DNA from: Erodium maritimum | Lineage: Eukaryota; Streptophyta; Magnoliopsida; Geraniales; Geraniaceae | Length of the DNA stretch: 64,000 nt | Reading direction: 5' to 3' | NCBI GenBank assembly: GCA_963921825.1 | Contig: OY997593.1 | Location: 45,647,111 to 45,711,110, forward strand | Shown: positions 34,035-43,355 of the stretch, one piece after another | How the letters are laid out: the number at the start of each line of letters is the position of its first letter | Position numbering within the stretch: position 1 is the stretch's first letter | Made by a program: the position numbers and the translations under genes | Notes under the pieces: model-generated | The model's database searches: none | The model's input: only the letters and a program-made list of their open reading frames with translations | What the model was told of the DNA's origin: nothing

Positions 34035-35600
34035 ATGGAGTTATCGGAGCTGATTTTGCAAATCTCATGGCTGGAAGAAGAGATCGAAAGTTGTGACCAA
34101 ATCTAGGAGGATTTGATTACACGTTTGGAGAAGAAGGAGGAGGAACTGGGAAGGATTCCATGGTGGCAGGAGACTCGACCTCTCAGAGCAGAGATGAATG
34201 CCATGGTCGATTGTATCAGCGAGTGGAGACAACGTGAGTATGAACTCAGGGGGGATTTGGAGGTCGAGAAGCAGCAACAAGCAAAAATGGAGGCTGTACT
34301 TAAAGCAAGGAGGGAAGCCGAACTAGAAGTAAAGAGGGAGACCGAACTCAGAACAAAAATGGAGGCTGAAATGGAAGCCAAATTGTTGGCTGAAATACAA
34401 GCAACAGTGAAAGCTGAAGCAGAAGAGAAGAAGCTACTCCAACACAAAATGGAAGGACTCATAAGCTTATTCAAAGAAGAAAATGCAACCATGGAAGTTG
34501 AGCCTAAGCCTGAACCTGATATTGTGCTTGAGGAAGCAGAGATGGCTTTCTTGATACAAGCAGAAGCAACAGAAGATGGGTATCAAATGCTTCTTATGGA
34601 TACTGGGAATGTGACTACTCACAATGTATATGAGGTATTTCTTATTCAATTCGAGTCATACCCTTTCAAGCTTGTTAAACAAATAAATGGAGTTATTATA
34701 TGGCCAACTGGTATTGGGGTTACTCTAAATCCTTATGGGTTATTCTGGTATGGGGATGTGAGGTATCACTTGAGGCAACGTGGGTATGTGTCAAGTTTCT
34801 ATTTTTCTGGGTGGTGCAATGTTGGTGCAAGTTGTAGGGGTGTTTATGCTATTCCTTGTGTAGCTTCTGGTTATAGAAAGTGGTTGACATCTAGGGAACC
34901 TGAAGAAGTTTTGAAAATAACGAGAGAGATGGTGTGTCTTGGTCAAAGAATTGTTGGATACATTTTGATTGATTTAATTAAGCTCCCTACTGGCTGTGGA
35001 AGAATGATGGTCAGGATGTTTAGTGAGCTGGGGTGGTTAGTTAGAAAAAAGAATAGGAGAGGTGATTTTGGGAACTTGATCATGAACAGAGATGTTGAAT
35101 TTTGGGCTTATAGTTTGATTAATGAACTGTTATATGGGATTGTTGGGAAGAGGCATGTTGATACTAAAAGTCTTGTGTTTGCTTGGAGTGAAGCAACAAT
35201 ATCTTTTGAGAATGCGAGGATTTTGGGTTGTCCCTCTGTTTTTGGAAAACTTCTTTATCTTTCCCTTATGAACATTGAGCGGGAGGTGCAGAACATAATG
35301 TTGCAATTTAGAGTCGCGCCTGATTTCTATTTATGTGGGTCTGAGAAGATAGAAAGGGAAGTTGGAGTGTTAGATGATGATGTAACTGTTGCCCAGGGTG
35401 TTATTATCGAGGGTGTGAAAGTTATTACACATGGCTCGAATCTTGTCCAAGTAGCTTGTGGGAATGCGATGATTTTTGGTAAATTCTCTGTTGTTGGGGT
35501 TTATGTTGGAATTGCGTTCCTTGGGCACAATACACTTAGCATGAGCAATATGGAAGCTGGTTTTGCTAGAGTTGAAGGTGGCTCTGGTTGTCAAAAATAA
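34035..35600 (+). pseudogene. First internal ORF of the gene-carrying element: coiled-coil head plus unidentified body
   Basis: The likely start ATG is 34035 (MELSELILQISWLEEEIES), with an in-frame TAG at 34104; the frame is then open from 34113 for 495 codons. Codons about 25-150 are a charged coiled coil (KMEAVLKARREAELEVKRET, KLLAEIQATVKAEAEEKKLL), as in N-termini of gag-like proteins of some plant LTR elements. The rest (VFLIQFESYPFKLVKQINGV, GRMMVRMFSELGWLVRKKNR, DDDVTVAQGVIIEGVKVITH) matches nothing I know. No zinc knuckle, protease or polymerase motif is present. It overlaps the next ORF by 13 bp in another frame. It may include further captured host sequence. Confidence 0.6.
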
Positions 35601-36110
35601 AGAAATGTGTTGTTGATCTTAACGAAGGTCATGGAAACCAAGCTGTCAGTAACAGGGAAAATGAGTTGGTGCATCTAGTGAAGGGAGGAAATGAGTTGTT
35701 CGAAATGGCTGTGGTGAAAGAGGTATTCTATGAGTTGTATGAGTGGCGGGAAATTCAGGAAAAATATGTGCAACTTGATAAAAATGTTGACGATTATGCT
35801 TTCTATGATTCAATTAAAGTCTCAATATTTATCAGAACCTTGGGCGTGAACCTTTATAAATTGGGGTGGCTGGGCAAGAAGGTTAAAGGGTATATGGATC
35901 ATTTTTCTTCCAAAGACGTGGGTACTGTTGAGCAGGTCTTTTGTGCCACATTGCAAGATCATTTTTGTGCGGCTGATGTGCTGGGTCGAGAAGGGTTATA
36001 TAAGGGGTTGAAGGTGGTTGGAAGCAGGTACTTGCATAAGAAGAATTGGAAGTTGTTGGGGAAGGACTGCTTTATGCAAACCTCTGCAAAGTTACCTTAT
36101 TTTGTGTGTA
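35588..36110 (+). pseudogene. Unidentified coding-like stretch upstream of captured PWP2
   Basis: First part of a 398-codon ORF, with VVKEVFYELYEWREIQEKYV and DSIKVSIFIRTLGVNLYKLG. Base composition and the open frame look coding, but I recognise no domain. It leads without a break into the PWP2-like part at about 36110, so it is either another captured exon set or the element's own sequence. Confidence 0.4.
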
Positions 36111-36735
36111 CTCACCTCTTAACAATACCAAAAGAGAAGCTCACTGCTGTAGTTTTTAATGAGGTTGGAAACGGGTTGACATTTGGTTGGGCAAAACTTT
36201 GCCAATTGCTTGTGTGGCAGTGGTGGCTAGTGAGGTACATACTGAAAAATTATTTTGATGTGAATCATCTCGCATCCTCGCCCGACTCACTACTCTTAGC
36301 AACTGAAGTTGATGATAGCAAATTCAAGGTTTGGACTGTATCCTTATGCTCTAGCTTTGTAACATTATATGAGCATGCTAAAATGGTCACAACTCTCCAT
36401 TACACTACTAATGGTAGTTGGCTCTTAAGTGCATCATTAGAGGGGACTAATTTTGCCTGGCAATTGTTCCGCTACAAATGGTTTAGAACAATTACTACCC
36501 ATATTTTTGGGCAAATTGTTATTCTGGCAGCAGACCCAAGTGGTGAAGGAAAATGTGCTGAAACTCTAGAGTCAATCGAGACGATTAATTGCTCGATGAA
36601 GATGGACCGTTGGTTGGATGTTCTTGGTGGCCAAGAAGGTCCTCATCATTGTCTCATGTTGTCTCTTACAGATAGAATTCTAGCTTCATCTTCTTGGGGC
36701 GAAGTTGTTCGATTATGGGAGCTGGGAAATCATGT
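36110..36735 (+). pseudogene. PWP2: Captured fragment of PWP2/UTP1 (periodic tryptophan protein 2)
   Basis: The frame reads IPKEKLTAVVFNEVGNGLTF, KLCQLLVWQWWLVRYILKNY, FDVNHLASSPDSLLLATEVD, DDSKFKVWTVSLCSSFVTLY, SLEGTNFAWQLFRYKWFRTI, ILAADPSGEGKCAETLESIE and LTDRILASSSWGEVVRLWEL. This follows plant PWP2, the WD40 scaffold of the UTP-B complex in the nucleolar small-subunit processome, from its QLLVWEWRSESYILKQ stretch to ASSSWDKTVRLWD. The piece covers about four WD repeats without introns, so it came from cDNA. Several conserved Trp and His positions are changed and the N- and C-termini are missing, so PWP2 function is not expected. Family recognition is from memory of conserved motifs. Confidence 0.75.
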
Positions 36736-37060
36736 CTTCACACTTATGATGTTACTGTGTTTGATGTTTCTACTGGTTCACTAAAGTGGAGAGTTGTTGG
36801 CTGCCATCTTGGAGGTGTTAGTTCCAATTCATTTTCAACATACAACTTATATATTTGCACTGCAGATGGGGAGATAATAGAAACTGCAGCAGGACAAATG
36901 ATGATTTTTAGTTGTTCAGATCACAACAAAATACAGACGTTTGCTGATCCACTTGGGGATGCTCGTTGCATGAGCTTTACTCAAGACGGAAAGTCCGTTG
37001 AAAGTGAGGAAGGAGATGATACTAGCATAGAAAATGAGTTGATCAGCTCCCTTAATGGTC
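36736..37060 (+). pseudogene. Captured fragment resembling UTP5/WDR43 (WD40 protein)
   Basis: Immediately after the PWP2 piece the homology changes and the frame shifts. It reads HTYDVTVFDVSTGSLKWRVV, GCHLGGVSSNSFSTYNLYIC, TADGEII, TAAGQMMIFSCSDHNKIQTF and DARCMSFTQDGKSV. These blocks follow the WD40 region of plant UTP5/WDR43 (LALDV-x-G-LKWR, CHPGGV, ATA-x-Q-x-K-x-FNCSD-x-KKIQKF, GVRC-x-x-FTEDGKY) with an internal deletion between them. UTP5 is a UTP-A (t-UTP) subunit of the same processome. The piece is intron-free. Confidence 0.6.
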
Positions 37061-37431
37061 CTCTCCTGCAAACAAGCCAACTCAAAGATAAGAAAAGGAG
37101 TAGGACCATGGGTTTGGAGACTGAAGGTCAAGTGGGTGAGTTGGTTTTGATTTGGTTCAAGAAGGAGTTTGCTGCAAAAGCTCTTGGGACAAAAGAAAAG
37201 GATACTGAAAGTGGTGGGTCTACTCAAGATTATATTCTAAGTGATGGAGCCAGTAATGGGATTAATTACTCAAGGCCAAAACGATTACAATGTGTACCGG
37301 ATATATGTATTCCAGCCAAGGATATATCTCAGGGCATAGTAGGACTTCGGAGTCGTGTGCTTTCTATTATTGAGATTGAACAAGTATTGTTTGGCCCAAC
37401 GCATTTCAAAGTGGAGTTTTTTCATACTTGA
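37061..37431 (+). pseudogene. C-terminal part of the third ORF, unidentified
   Basis: The frame of the UTP5-like piece stays open to 37431 through SSLNGPLLQTSQLKDKKRSR, LIWFKKEFAAKALGTKEKDT and DGASNGINYSRPKRLQCVPD. No domain is recognised. It ends 28 bp before the 3' LTR. The last bases read in another frame LRTSLFEGES, similar to the tail many plant gypsy polyproteins have just before the polypurine tract. Confidence 0.4.
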
Positions 37432-37445
37432 GGACAAGTCTGTTT

Positions 37446-37459
37446 GAAGGGGAGAGCAT
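37446..37459 (+). other. Polypurine tract of the gene-carrying element
   Basis: GAAGGGGAGAGCAT lies directly before the LTR start TGTCAGGACC. Confidence 0.85.
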
Positions 37460-37620
37460 TGTCAGGACCTTGAATGCTAGCGGGTCGAAGAAGAAAGAGC
37501 TTGGGCCCAAGAGTCAAGGCCCACATGAAGTAATTAACACTGCTGGCCGAACGTCGTCGTTTCCCCAAGTACAAGGCATGTCTTCTTCAAGGAGCAGGTC
37601 TGGTCGGGACAAAGATGGAG
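37460..37620 (+). repeat. 3' LTR fragment of the gene-carrying element (161 bp)
   Basis: It matches the first 161 bp of the 5' LTR with one visible difference (GGGTCG versus GGGCCG) and then stops at AAAGATGGAG, where unrelated A-rich sequence begins. The 3' LTR has therefore lost its last 290 bp. No right-hand TSD remains. Confidence 0.9.
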
Positions 37621-37842
37621 AAAAAGGAAAATTTGGACATATTATATTAGTAGAACGCGCCACTTGCCGCCTTCTGGACAAATGTCCATTTTTGGACAAA
37701 TTTATCAATTTAAACATTTCCGTTTCGTTTCAACTGCGATTTTCTTTGTTTTCGCACAAATGTTTTTGTTTTTCCAAGGGCTATCTGTCAAGATAAATAC
37801 TGAATATATTTTGAAGAACGGAAAAGCAAAGTAAAAATAGGT
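37621..37842. other. Unrecognised spacer
   Basis: AT-rich sequence with a short repeat pair (GGACAAATGTCC palindrome at 37677-37688). No gene or element is supported. Confidence 0.4.
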
Positions 37843-38800
37843 CCAATATAAGTATGTAAATTTGGGTTATGAAACTGTGGATATAGTCCATGTAGATTCT
37901 AGATATACAAGGTTTAGATACTACAAATATAGATTCTGGATAAAAAATGTAGATTCTGGGTATACAAGACATATATTTTGGATATACAAGATAGAGATTC
38001 TAGATATGCAAGATAAAGATTCTGGATATGTAAGATGTAGATTTAGGAAAAAGTTTCAACCCGAAATGGGTAATGAGCCCTCTTTGAAGACTTGAATCAT
38101 TCGTTTAGAAGCTCCAAAGATATTTTCTAATGGGTGCTCTAACTAGAAGAGAGTGATATCTTCATGCCGGTGGTCGGAACTCGCCGACACATCACCGGAA
38201 TTGGGGGTTGTGCCATCCCAAAGTTTGCTACCCCAAAAATATTGTTGTTGGAAAAAATTTCAACCAAAACTGGGTGATGAACCATTTTTGAAGCCTTAAA
38301 TCTTTCCTTTAGAAGATATAAAGATCTTGTCCAGTGGATTCTCGAGCTAGAAGAAAGTGATACCTTCACGCCTGGGTCGGAACTCGTCGAGACGTCATCG
38401 GAGTTGGGAGATCTACCCTCCCAAAGTTTGCTAATTTATATATATATTTTTTTCAGAATCTACATCTTGTATATCCAAAATCTAGAAATAGTATATCCAT
38501 AATCAACGTCTGGTATATCCAAAATCTACATTTTTTAAATCCATAATCTACATATCCAGAATATAAAACTTGTATATCAAGAATCTAAATCTTGTATGTC
38601 CAGATTCTACACCATATATCCAGAATCAAAATCTTATATATCAACAATCTAAATCTTGTATATCCAGAACCTACACCCAAAGTCTACATTTGATCTTGAA
38701 TAACAATGTGAGTACTTGTTATCATCAAAACAAACACAATGTGACATGTCCATAATCTACGCCTTCTATATCCAGAATCTACATTATGTATATCCATAAT
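37843..38800. mobile_element. Foldback-type element with (GATTCTGGATATACAA)n arms
   Basis: The left arm (37843-38047) is made of diverged units of TGTAGATTCTGGATATACAAG. The right arm (38452-38795) carries the reverse complement (CTTGTATATCCAGAATCTACA). The centre is two diverged direct copies of about 190 bp, starting AAAGTTTCAACCCGAAATGG and AAAATTTCAACCAAAACTGG; each contains AGAAG-x-GTGATA(C/T)CTTCA and TCGGAACTCG. Long arms of short repeats are the hallmark of foldback elements. A left-arm copy alone is at 32041-32215. No transposase is present. Confidence 0.65.
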
Positions 38801-39112
38801 TTAAAGTTTTAACGTTTACTTGTTAAAATGATCATAACTATTTCCACAAAACGCCAAATCACACCAAGTTAGTTGGGTTAGAAAGAAGAATCAAAGATAT
38901 TTACAATGGTGTAGGATAAGTCATTTAATACCTTATATATATAATTCTATTTTTTTCAGTTAAAACAATCGATAAAATTTGTTTTTACATGTTTTGGCAG
39001 ATTTGATGTCGGCTTACTTTTCTACTCATTACTCTTTTATGGAGTATGGAAATAGAGAACTGATTTTTGCACTACAAAGTAGACTCAAAGAAATTTTTAT
39101 AAGATCAAAGAA
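38801..39112. other. AT-rich spacer
   Basis: No gene seen. The motif TTTGATCTTGAATAA(C/G)AATG with TTATCATCAAAAC occurs at 38691, 39772 and in part at 40319, so the surrounding DNA is itself an older diverged repeat. Confidence 0.4.
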
Positions 39113-39599
39113 GGGAAAATGACACATAACCCTGGCTAACTATCACCGTTTTTCACATCACCCCCTAACTATTTTTTGTGACATTTAACTCCTTGAACTT
39201 CTATTTTTCTTCACTGTAGTCTAACAGTGTTAAATTTTGGATGGAAACAACCATGTGCAAAGCACATGATGTTTTATTTTTATTAAATGACATAACTATC
39301 CTTTCATACATACTAACTTAACCTAACTAAACTCAAATCCTTATCTCTCCCCCTCTTCCTATTTCTCATTTCCTCTCAACCGCACAAAGCTTCCAACTCC
39401 AAACTCTCACCTCCAATTATTTCCTCTGCTCTTCTCTCATCTCAACCATCTCTCTTTTGCTCTCACCCTTCTTAATATATAAGTATAAAAACACATGAAT
39501 GGAAATAAAAGTTTTTATACTTTTATTAGTGTGTTTTTATACTTAGATGGTTGATGTGAAAAACAATGATAGTTAGCCAGGGTTACGTGTCATTTTCCC
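39113..39599. mobile_element. Mutator-type MITE (487 bp, 9-bp TSD)
   Basis: Terminal inverted repeats of 48 bp begin GGGAAAATGACAC(A/G)TAACC and differ at three positions. A perfect 9-bp TSD ATCAAAGAA occurs at 39104-39112 and 39600-39608. The interior is non-coding. The TSD length and the GGG start fit a non-autonomous Mutator-like element. Confidence 0.9.
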
Positions 39600-39608
39600 A
39601 TCAAAGAA

Positions 39609-40668
39609 ATATGAATTAGATAAAGATATGAATTTTATATGATTTTTCAAACTTACTTGAAATGCAACCAAAGTTGCTATTTTGGAAAACACAAAAATCA
39701 CATGCATGAAAATTATAAGAACGTTTTAAAAATGAGTTTGGTTTAAGAAAATAAACATAAGAAAGACTTATTTGATCTTGAATAAGAATGTGAATACTTT
39801 TTATCATCAAAACACATATATATTATATTCTTGACACAAAGTTAGAACACAACACCCCACAAACTCGAAACTATGCTATCCATAAAAAAAATATTAAACA
39901 TATAGGAACCATATCTAACACATCCATAAACCAAATCCATCATCCCACATTCCACACATCCACAAAATATAATACCCACAAACCGCATCTTTCATATCCA
40001 AAGACTATATCTTCTATCACCTAAATTTACATCAAGCATATCCACAACCCACAACACACATCCCATATCCCATATCTCAAACATCCTTAATGATCCAGTT
40101 TTCCATACTTCAAAACATATTCAGCACTGTACTTGACAGAAAGATCTTTGAAAAATAAAAATATTGGCGTAAGAACGAATCCAATCGGAGTTGAAAGGAA
40201 ACGGAAATGATTAAATTAGTGAATTTGTCAAGAAAAAATATATCTCTTTTCCACACATTGACACGTGGTACATTACTATTTAAAAATCAATGTTAAAAAT
40301 CTAGTTTTTCAGGACTTATTTGATCTTGAATAAGATGTAAAGTTTACATCTTGTAAAGTTAAAAATCGGTGTTGTATATACAAGATGTAAATTTGACACC
40401 CGCTTTAGAACTCTTTTAATGAAAAAAATGTCGTACCATAATATAGATCATCTAGGTCACTCTTGCCTTGAGTCCTAAAATGGGTGTCGTACATAATATT
40501 GGTCAGATATGAGCTACACTATGTACCATGCATATTAAATAGTATAATCATCGACATGTTATAAACCAATCGATCATGCATAAAATAAATTCCAAAGTTA
40601 ATACGCAATAGCATAGTTCATCTAGGTCACTCTTACCTAAAGCATTTCCTAAAATGGGTGTTATACAT
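39609..40668. other. AT-rich intergenic region with diverged repeats
   Basis: No supported gene. 39895-40090 is a decayed run of CATATCC(A)CAAACC(A)CATC units related to the foldback arm. 40446-40505 and 40617-40675 are direct repeats (TCATCTAGGTCACTCTT, CCTAAAATGGGTG, ACATAATATT). Confidence 0.5.
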
Positions 40669-40681
40669 AATATTTTTCATA

Positions 40682-42747
40682 ATGCATATCCTAATGTGGG
40701 AAGAAAATGACATGAGCTCGGAAACGCTCTCAACTTCCTGCTGGCCGAAAGCTTTTCCCCGGTGAGTGCGATGTTGATCTCATGTCTTTCTCCTCCTTTT
40801 GTTCAACTATGTTGTCACTCTACATGGAGTACCGGTCCATATTCACCACTGCGGAGATGGATCGTCCGGCAAAGTTCGCTACGGCCAGCAGCAAGCGCGT
40901 CCATGGAGGCACTGAAAGGTCCTGTTCGACCAGCAACAAGCAGGCTCATGGTGGTGTTGAGGTGGGACGATCAACCAAGGAACGACCCAAGGAGCATCAT
41001 GTCAGCACTGTACACGGAGGCGGTGTACAGAGCACTATCGCTGCTGTTAAAGGGAAGGCCAAGTCAAAACTTCAGGCCGAGCCAATCCCGACGATGAATC
41101 AGGTCGTGCCTTTGGAGGGAGGTTCTACAGGGTTAAGCTTGGCTGCAGAGAAGCCATTGCAGGGTGGAGTCGCAGGCAGTCTGTCCAGCCCAAAATCGCG
41201 AGCTCAGGCAGGTATGACGTTGCCAGTTGTGGATGCAGCCAATGGTTGTAAGGTTTTCATTCACAACCTCCCTTACAACACCTCTTCGGTTTGGGTAAGT
41301 AACTCGTTGGGAGTGTTTGGCGAGGTTCTGTCAGTTGAGGTCCCAAAGAAACCAAATCGGTCTGATCGATTTTTTGGTTTCGCCGTATTCAAATTCAAGG
41401 AGTCAACTTTACAAGCCATTGAGGTGCTTAATGGTTTCACTCTGAACGGGTATAAGCTCTTCGTGGCGCTAGCTCGACCGGATTTGGACCAGCTTGGTCG
41501 TCCAACGTCCCCTGTTCTTCTACCTCCAAAACAGAGCATCAACGGATGCACAGTGGCTGGTTCGGTAGAGGCAGATTTTGTCCGACAAGGTTCGCCAGAC
41601 GTTGGTGGTTCAGAGGAGTGTGTAGTTGCTGCAAAATCGTTGCAGGATGAGAGGTCTCCGGCGTTGAATTCGCAGCAAATCAGATCAATCTCGTCTGGTT
41701 TGTAATGCCCACATTCTTCGGGATTGATGTTTGAATCTCCTGTTACTGAAAACGCAGATTTTACGCCCGTGATTCCCGTGCCTGCGTTTTCGAATTGTTT
41801 CCCTATTTTGGAGGAAACGCACGACGAGGCGCGGTATGATCCAAAAACGCGTGGGGAAGAAGAGGCTCCGCGTGGGTCGAAGCCTGTTGTTGGTGCGCTT
41901 GAATATGAGGGTGGGCCAAGAGTTTTGGCTGCAAGTCAGGCTATTGGGCTTGATAATAAAGGCCCAGTAAAGTTGAATGAACCCTCTTTGGCTGATACTT
42001 CTAAGCGTATTGGGTCTGGCCTGAGCCCGTCTTCTGTTGTGGGTTCGGGTCTTGTTGCTCCTGTTGGCACCCATGCGGTTCAAGGTAGCCCGCAATCGCT
42101 TGGCCAGACAGTTTTACAAGTTCAGACGCCAGTGGTGGACTCGTCACTTGAGAAGGCTGTAGATATTTCTGCAGACCACCCGTGGAAAGATATTCTCCTG
42201 AGTCCGAAAACTATCCCCATTGAGGTTCCAAGGAAACGTGGCCGTCCAAAAAAAGGACAGCCAAAAAAGTCTGCCCCTCCAGTTGTCTTTTACCAGACGA
42301 GAGCCAGAACATCGGTTGATAAGGGGGGTCAAGCGGGAAGCCTCACCATCGACATTTCTAAACAAAGTAAAGATGGGGAGTGGAGCTTTAGTAAGAGAAT
42401 TGTGAAAAGGGTTGTTGCCATGCACCCCGTTTTTTCATTCCCACAGCAGGTTGAGGTTGAGGAGGGCGTTGATTTTAGCAAGGACGACGTCACCCCGGAA
42501 TGGAGCTCAGAACACTCAACTCCTATTTCGGTCTCTAATCGATTTCTTTGCTTCAATCCGGACAGGAAGTAGGCAAGGAGGGCGGTGCTCTATTTGTTTC
42601 ACTTTTCTGTTTCAGTTTGGTTTTGGTATTGTTGTTTGCCTTTGTTTCGGTAAGGGAAAAAGGTCCTTTTAAAGATTGTTTTTCTTGCATCGTTTTACTT
42701 TTTGTAGAACGTTTTTCTAATAAAACTTTTTGCTTATAAAAAAAAAA
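40682..42747 (+). mobile_element. ORF1-only LINE derivative (L1/BNR-like), 13-bp TSD
   Basis: The element is bounded by the 13-bp TSD AATATTTTTCATA (40669-40681 and 42746-42758) and ends in a LINE-type tail (CTAATAAAACTTTTTGCTTAT then poly(A)). It contains a leader of about 100 bp, a single long frame for an RRM/AT-hook ORF1, and a 3' UTR of about 170 bp starting right after the ORF1 stop. There is no endonuclease or reverse-transcriptase ORF2. It must have been copied by enzymes from another LINE. Confidence 0.85.
40782..42572 (+). pseudogene. LINE ORF1 protein: RRM plus AT-hook (one in-frame stop)
   Basis: One frame of 597 codons is interrupted only by TAA at 41703-41705 (...ISSGL*CPHSSGLMFES), probably CAA to TAA. 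An RRM lies at residues about 157-235: RNP2 is VFIHNL and RNP1 is RFFGFAVFKF. An AT-hook-like KRGRPKKG is near residue 485, followed by VVFYQTRARTS. The end is FLCFNPDRK. RRM-containing ORF1 proteins mark a plant L1 subclade first described as BNR in Beta; they bind the element RNA. Start chosen at 40782 as the first ATG of the frame after the short leader. The second copy at 61679 shares the AT-hook to C-terminus. Confidence 0.8.
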
Positions 42748-42758
42748 TATTTTTCATA

Positions 42759-43350
42759 TGGGACTATGTTATGTACAATTCTAGTAATAAGACGATAAAG
42801 CGTAACTTTGTGGTAACCCGAGATCTCTATCTCGTTACTTTTTTTTCCATTGCTTAAAATCAATCATGCTTGTCAATAAAATTAACAGGTATGAGTATTT
42901 ATGCAATTTAGGTTCAGGCATATAATTTTAACAAAACACATTCAAACCTTTCGGTAAAGCCAAAATTTAGGTTTTAAGAAAATTAGAGTCTAATTTCGAA
43001 GATTCTTAATTTTATATTTTTAAAGTAACCAACGAATAAAATTTATTCAGTTACCAAAAGTATAGAAAATTTTGAACTATGCAGCACTTCCTTTGAATTT
43101 CACAAATTCACAGCAAAAGTGGGGTTTTTAGAAAACCCATGATCCAACTTCGAAAAAATTCAAGTTCACATTTAAAAAACATAAATATAAATAATCTTAA
43201 CACATAAATGAAAAACTTCAGCAATTTTTGACTAGTGTATCATCCTATATGAATTTCACAAATTCAACTGTTTCAACGATTGGGAAAAATTAGGTTTTTT
43301 TTATAGAAAACCTATGATATATGCATGACAATCCCACTGTTAAAATTTTA
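42759..43350. other. AT-rich spacer with a diverged direct repeat
   Basis: No gene seen. Two copies of a block of about 80 bp with GAATTTCACAAATTCA and AGAAAACC(C/T)ATGAT occur at 43094-43150 and 43250-43320. Confidence 0.45.
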
Positions 43351-43355
43351 AAAAT

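Noticed and set aside
34103-34492. 129-codon minus-strand ORF
   Set aside because: It is antisense to the coiled-coil ORF; the Ser/Leu-rich composition is what the opposite strand of Glu/Lys/Ala-rich coding gives.
40762-41097. Alternative + ORF overlapping the LINE ORF1 start
   Set aside because: It lies in a different frame from the RRM/AT-hook frame and lacks any motif; shadow frame.
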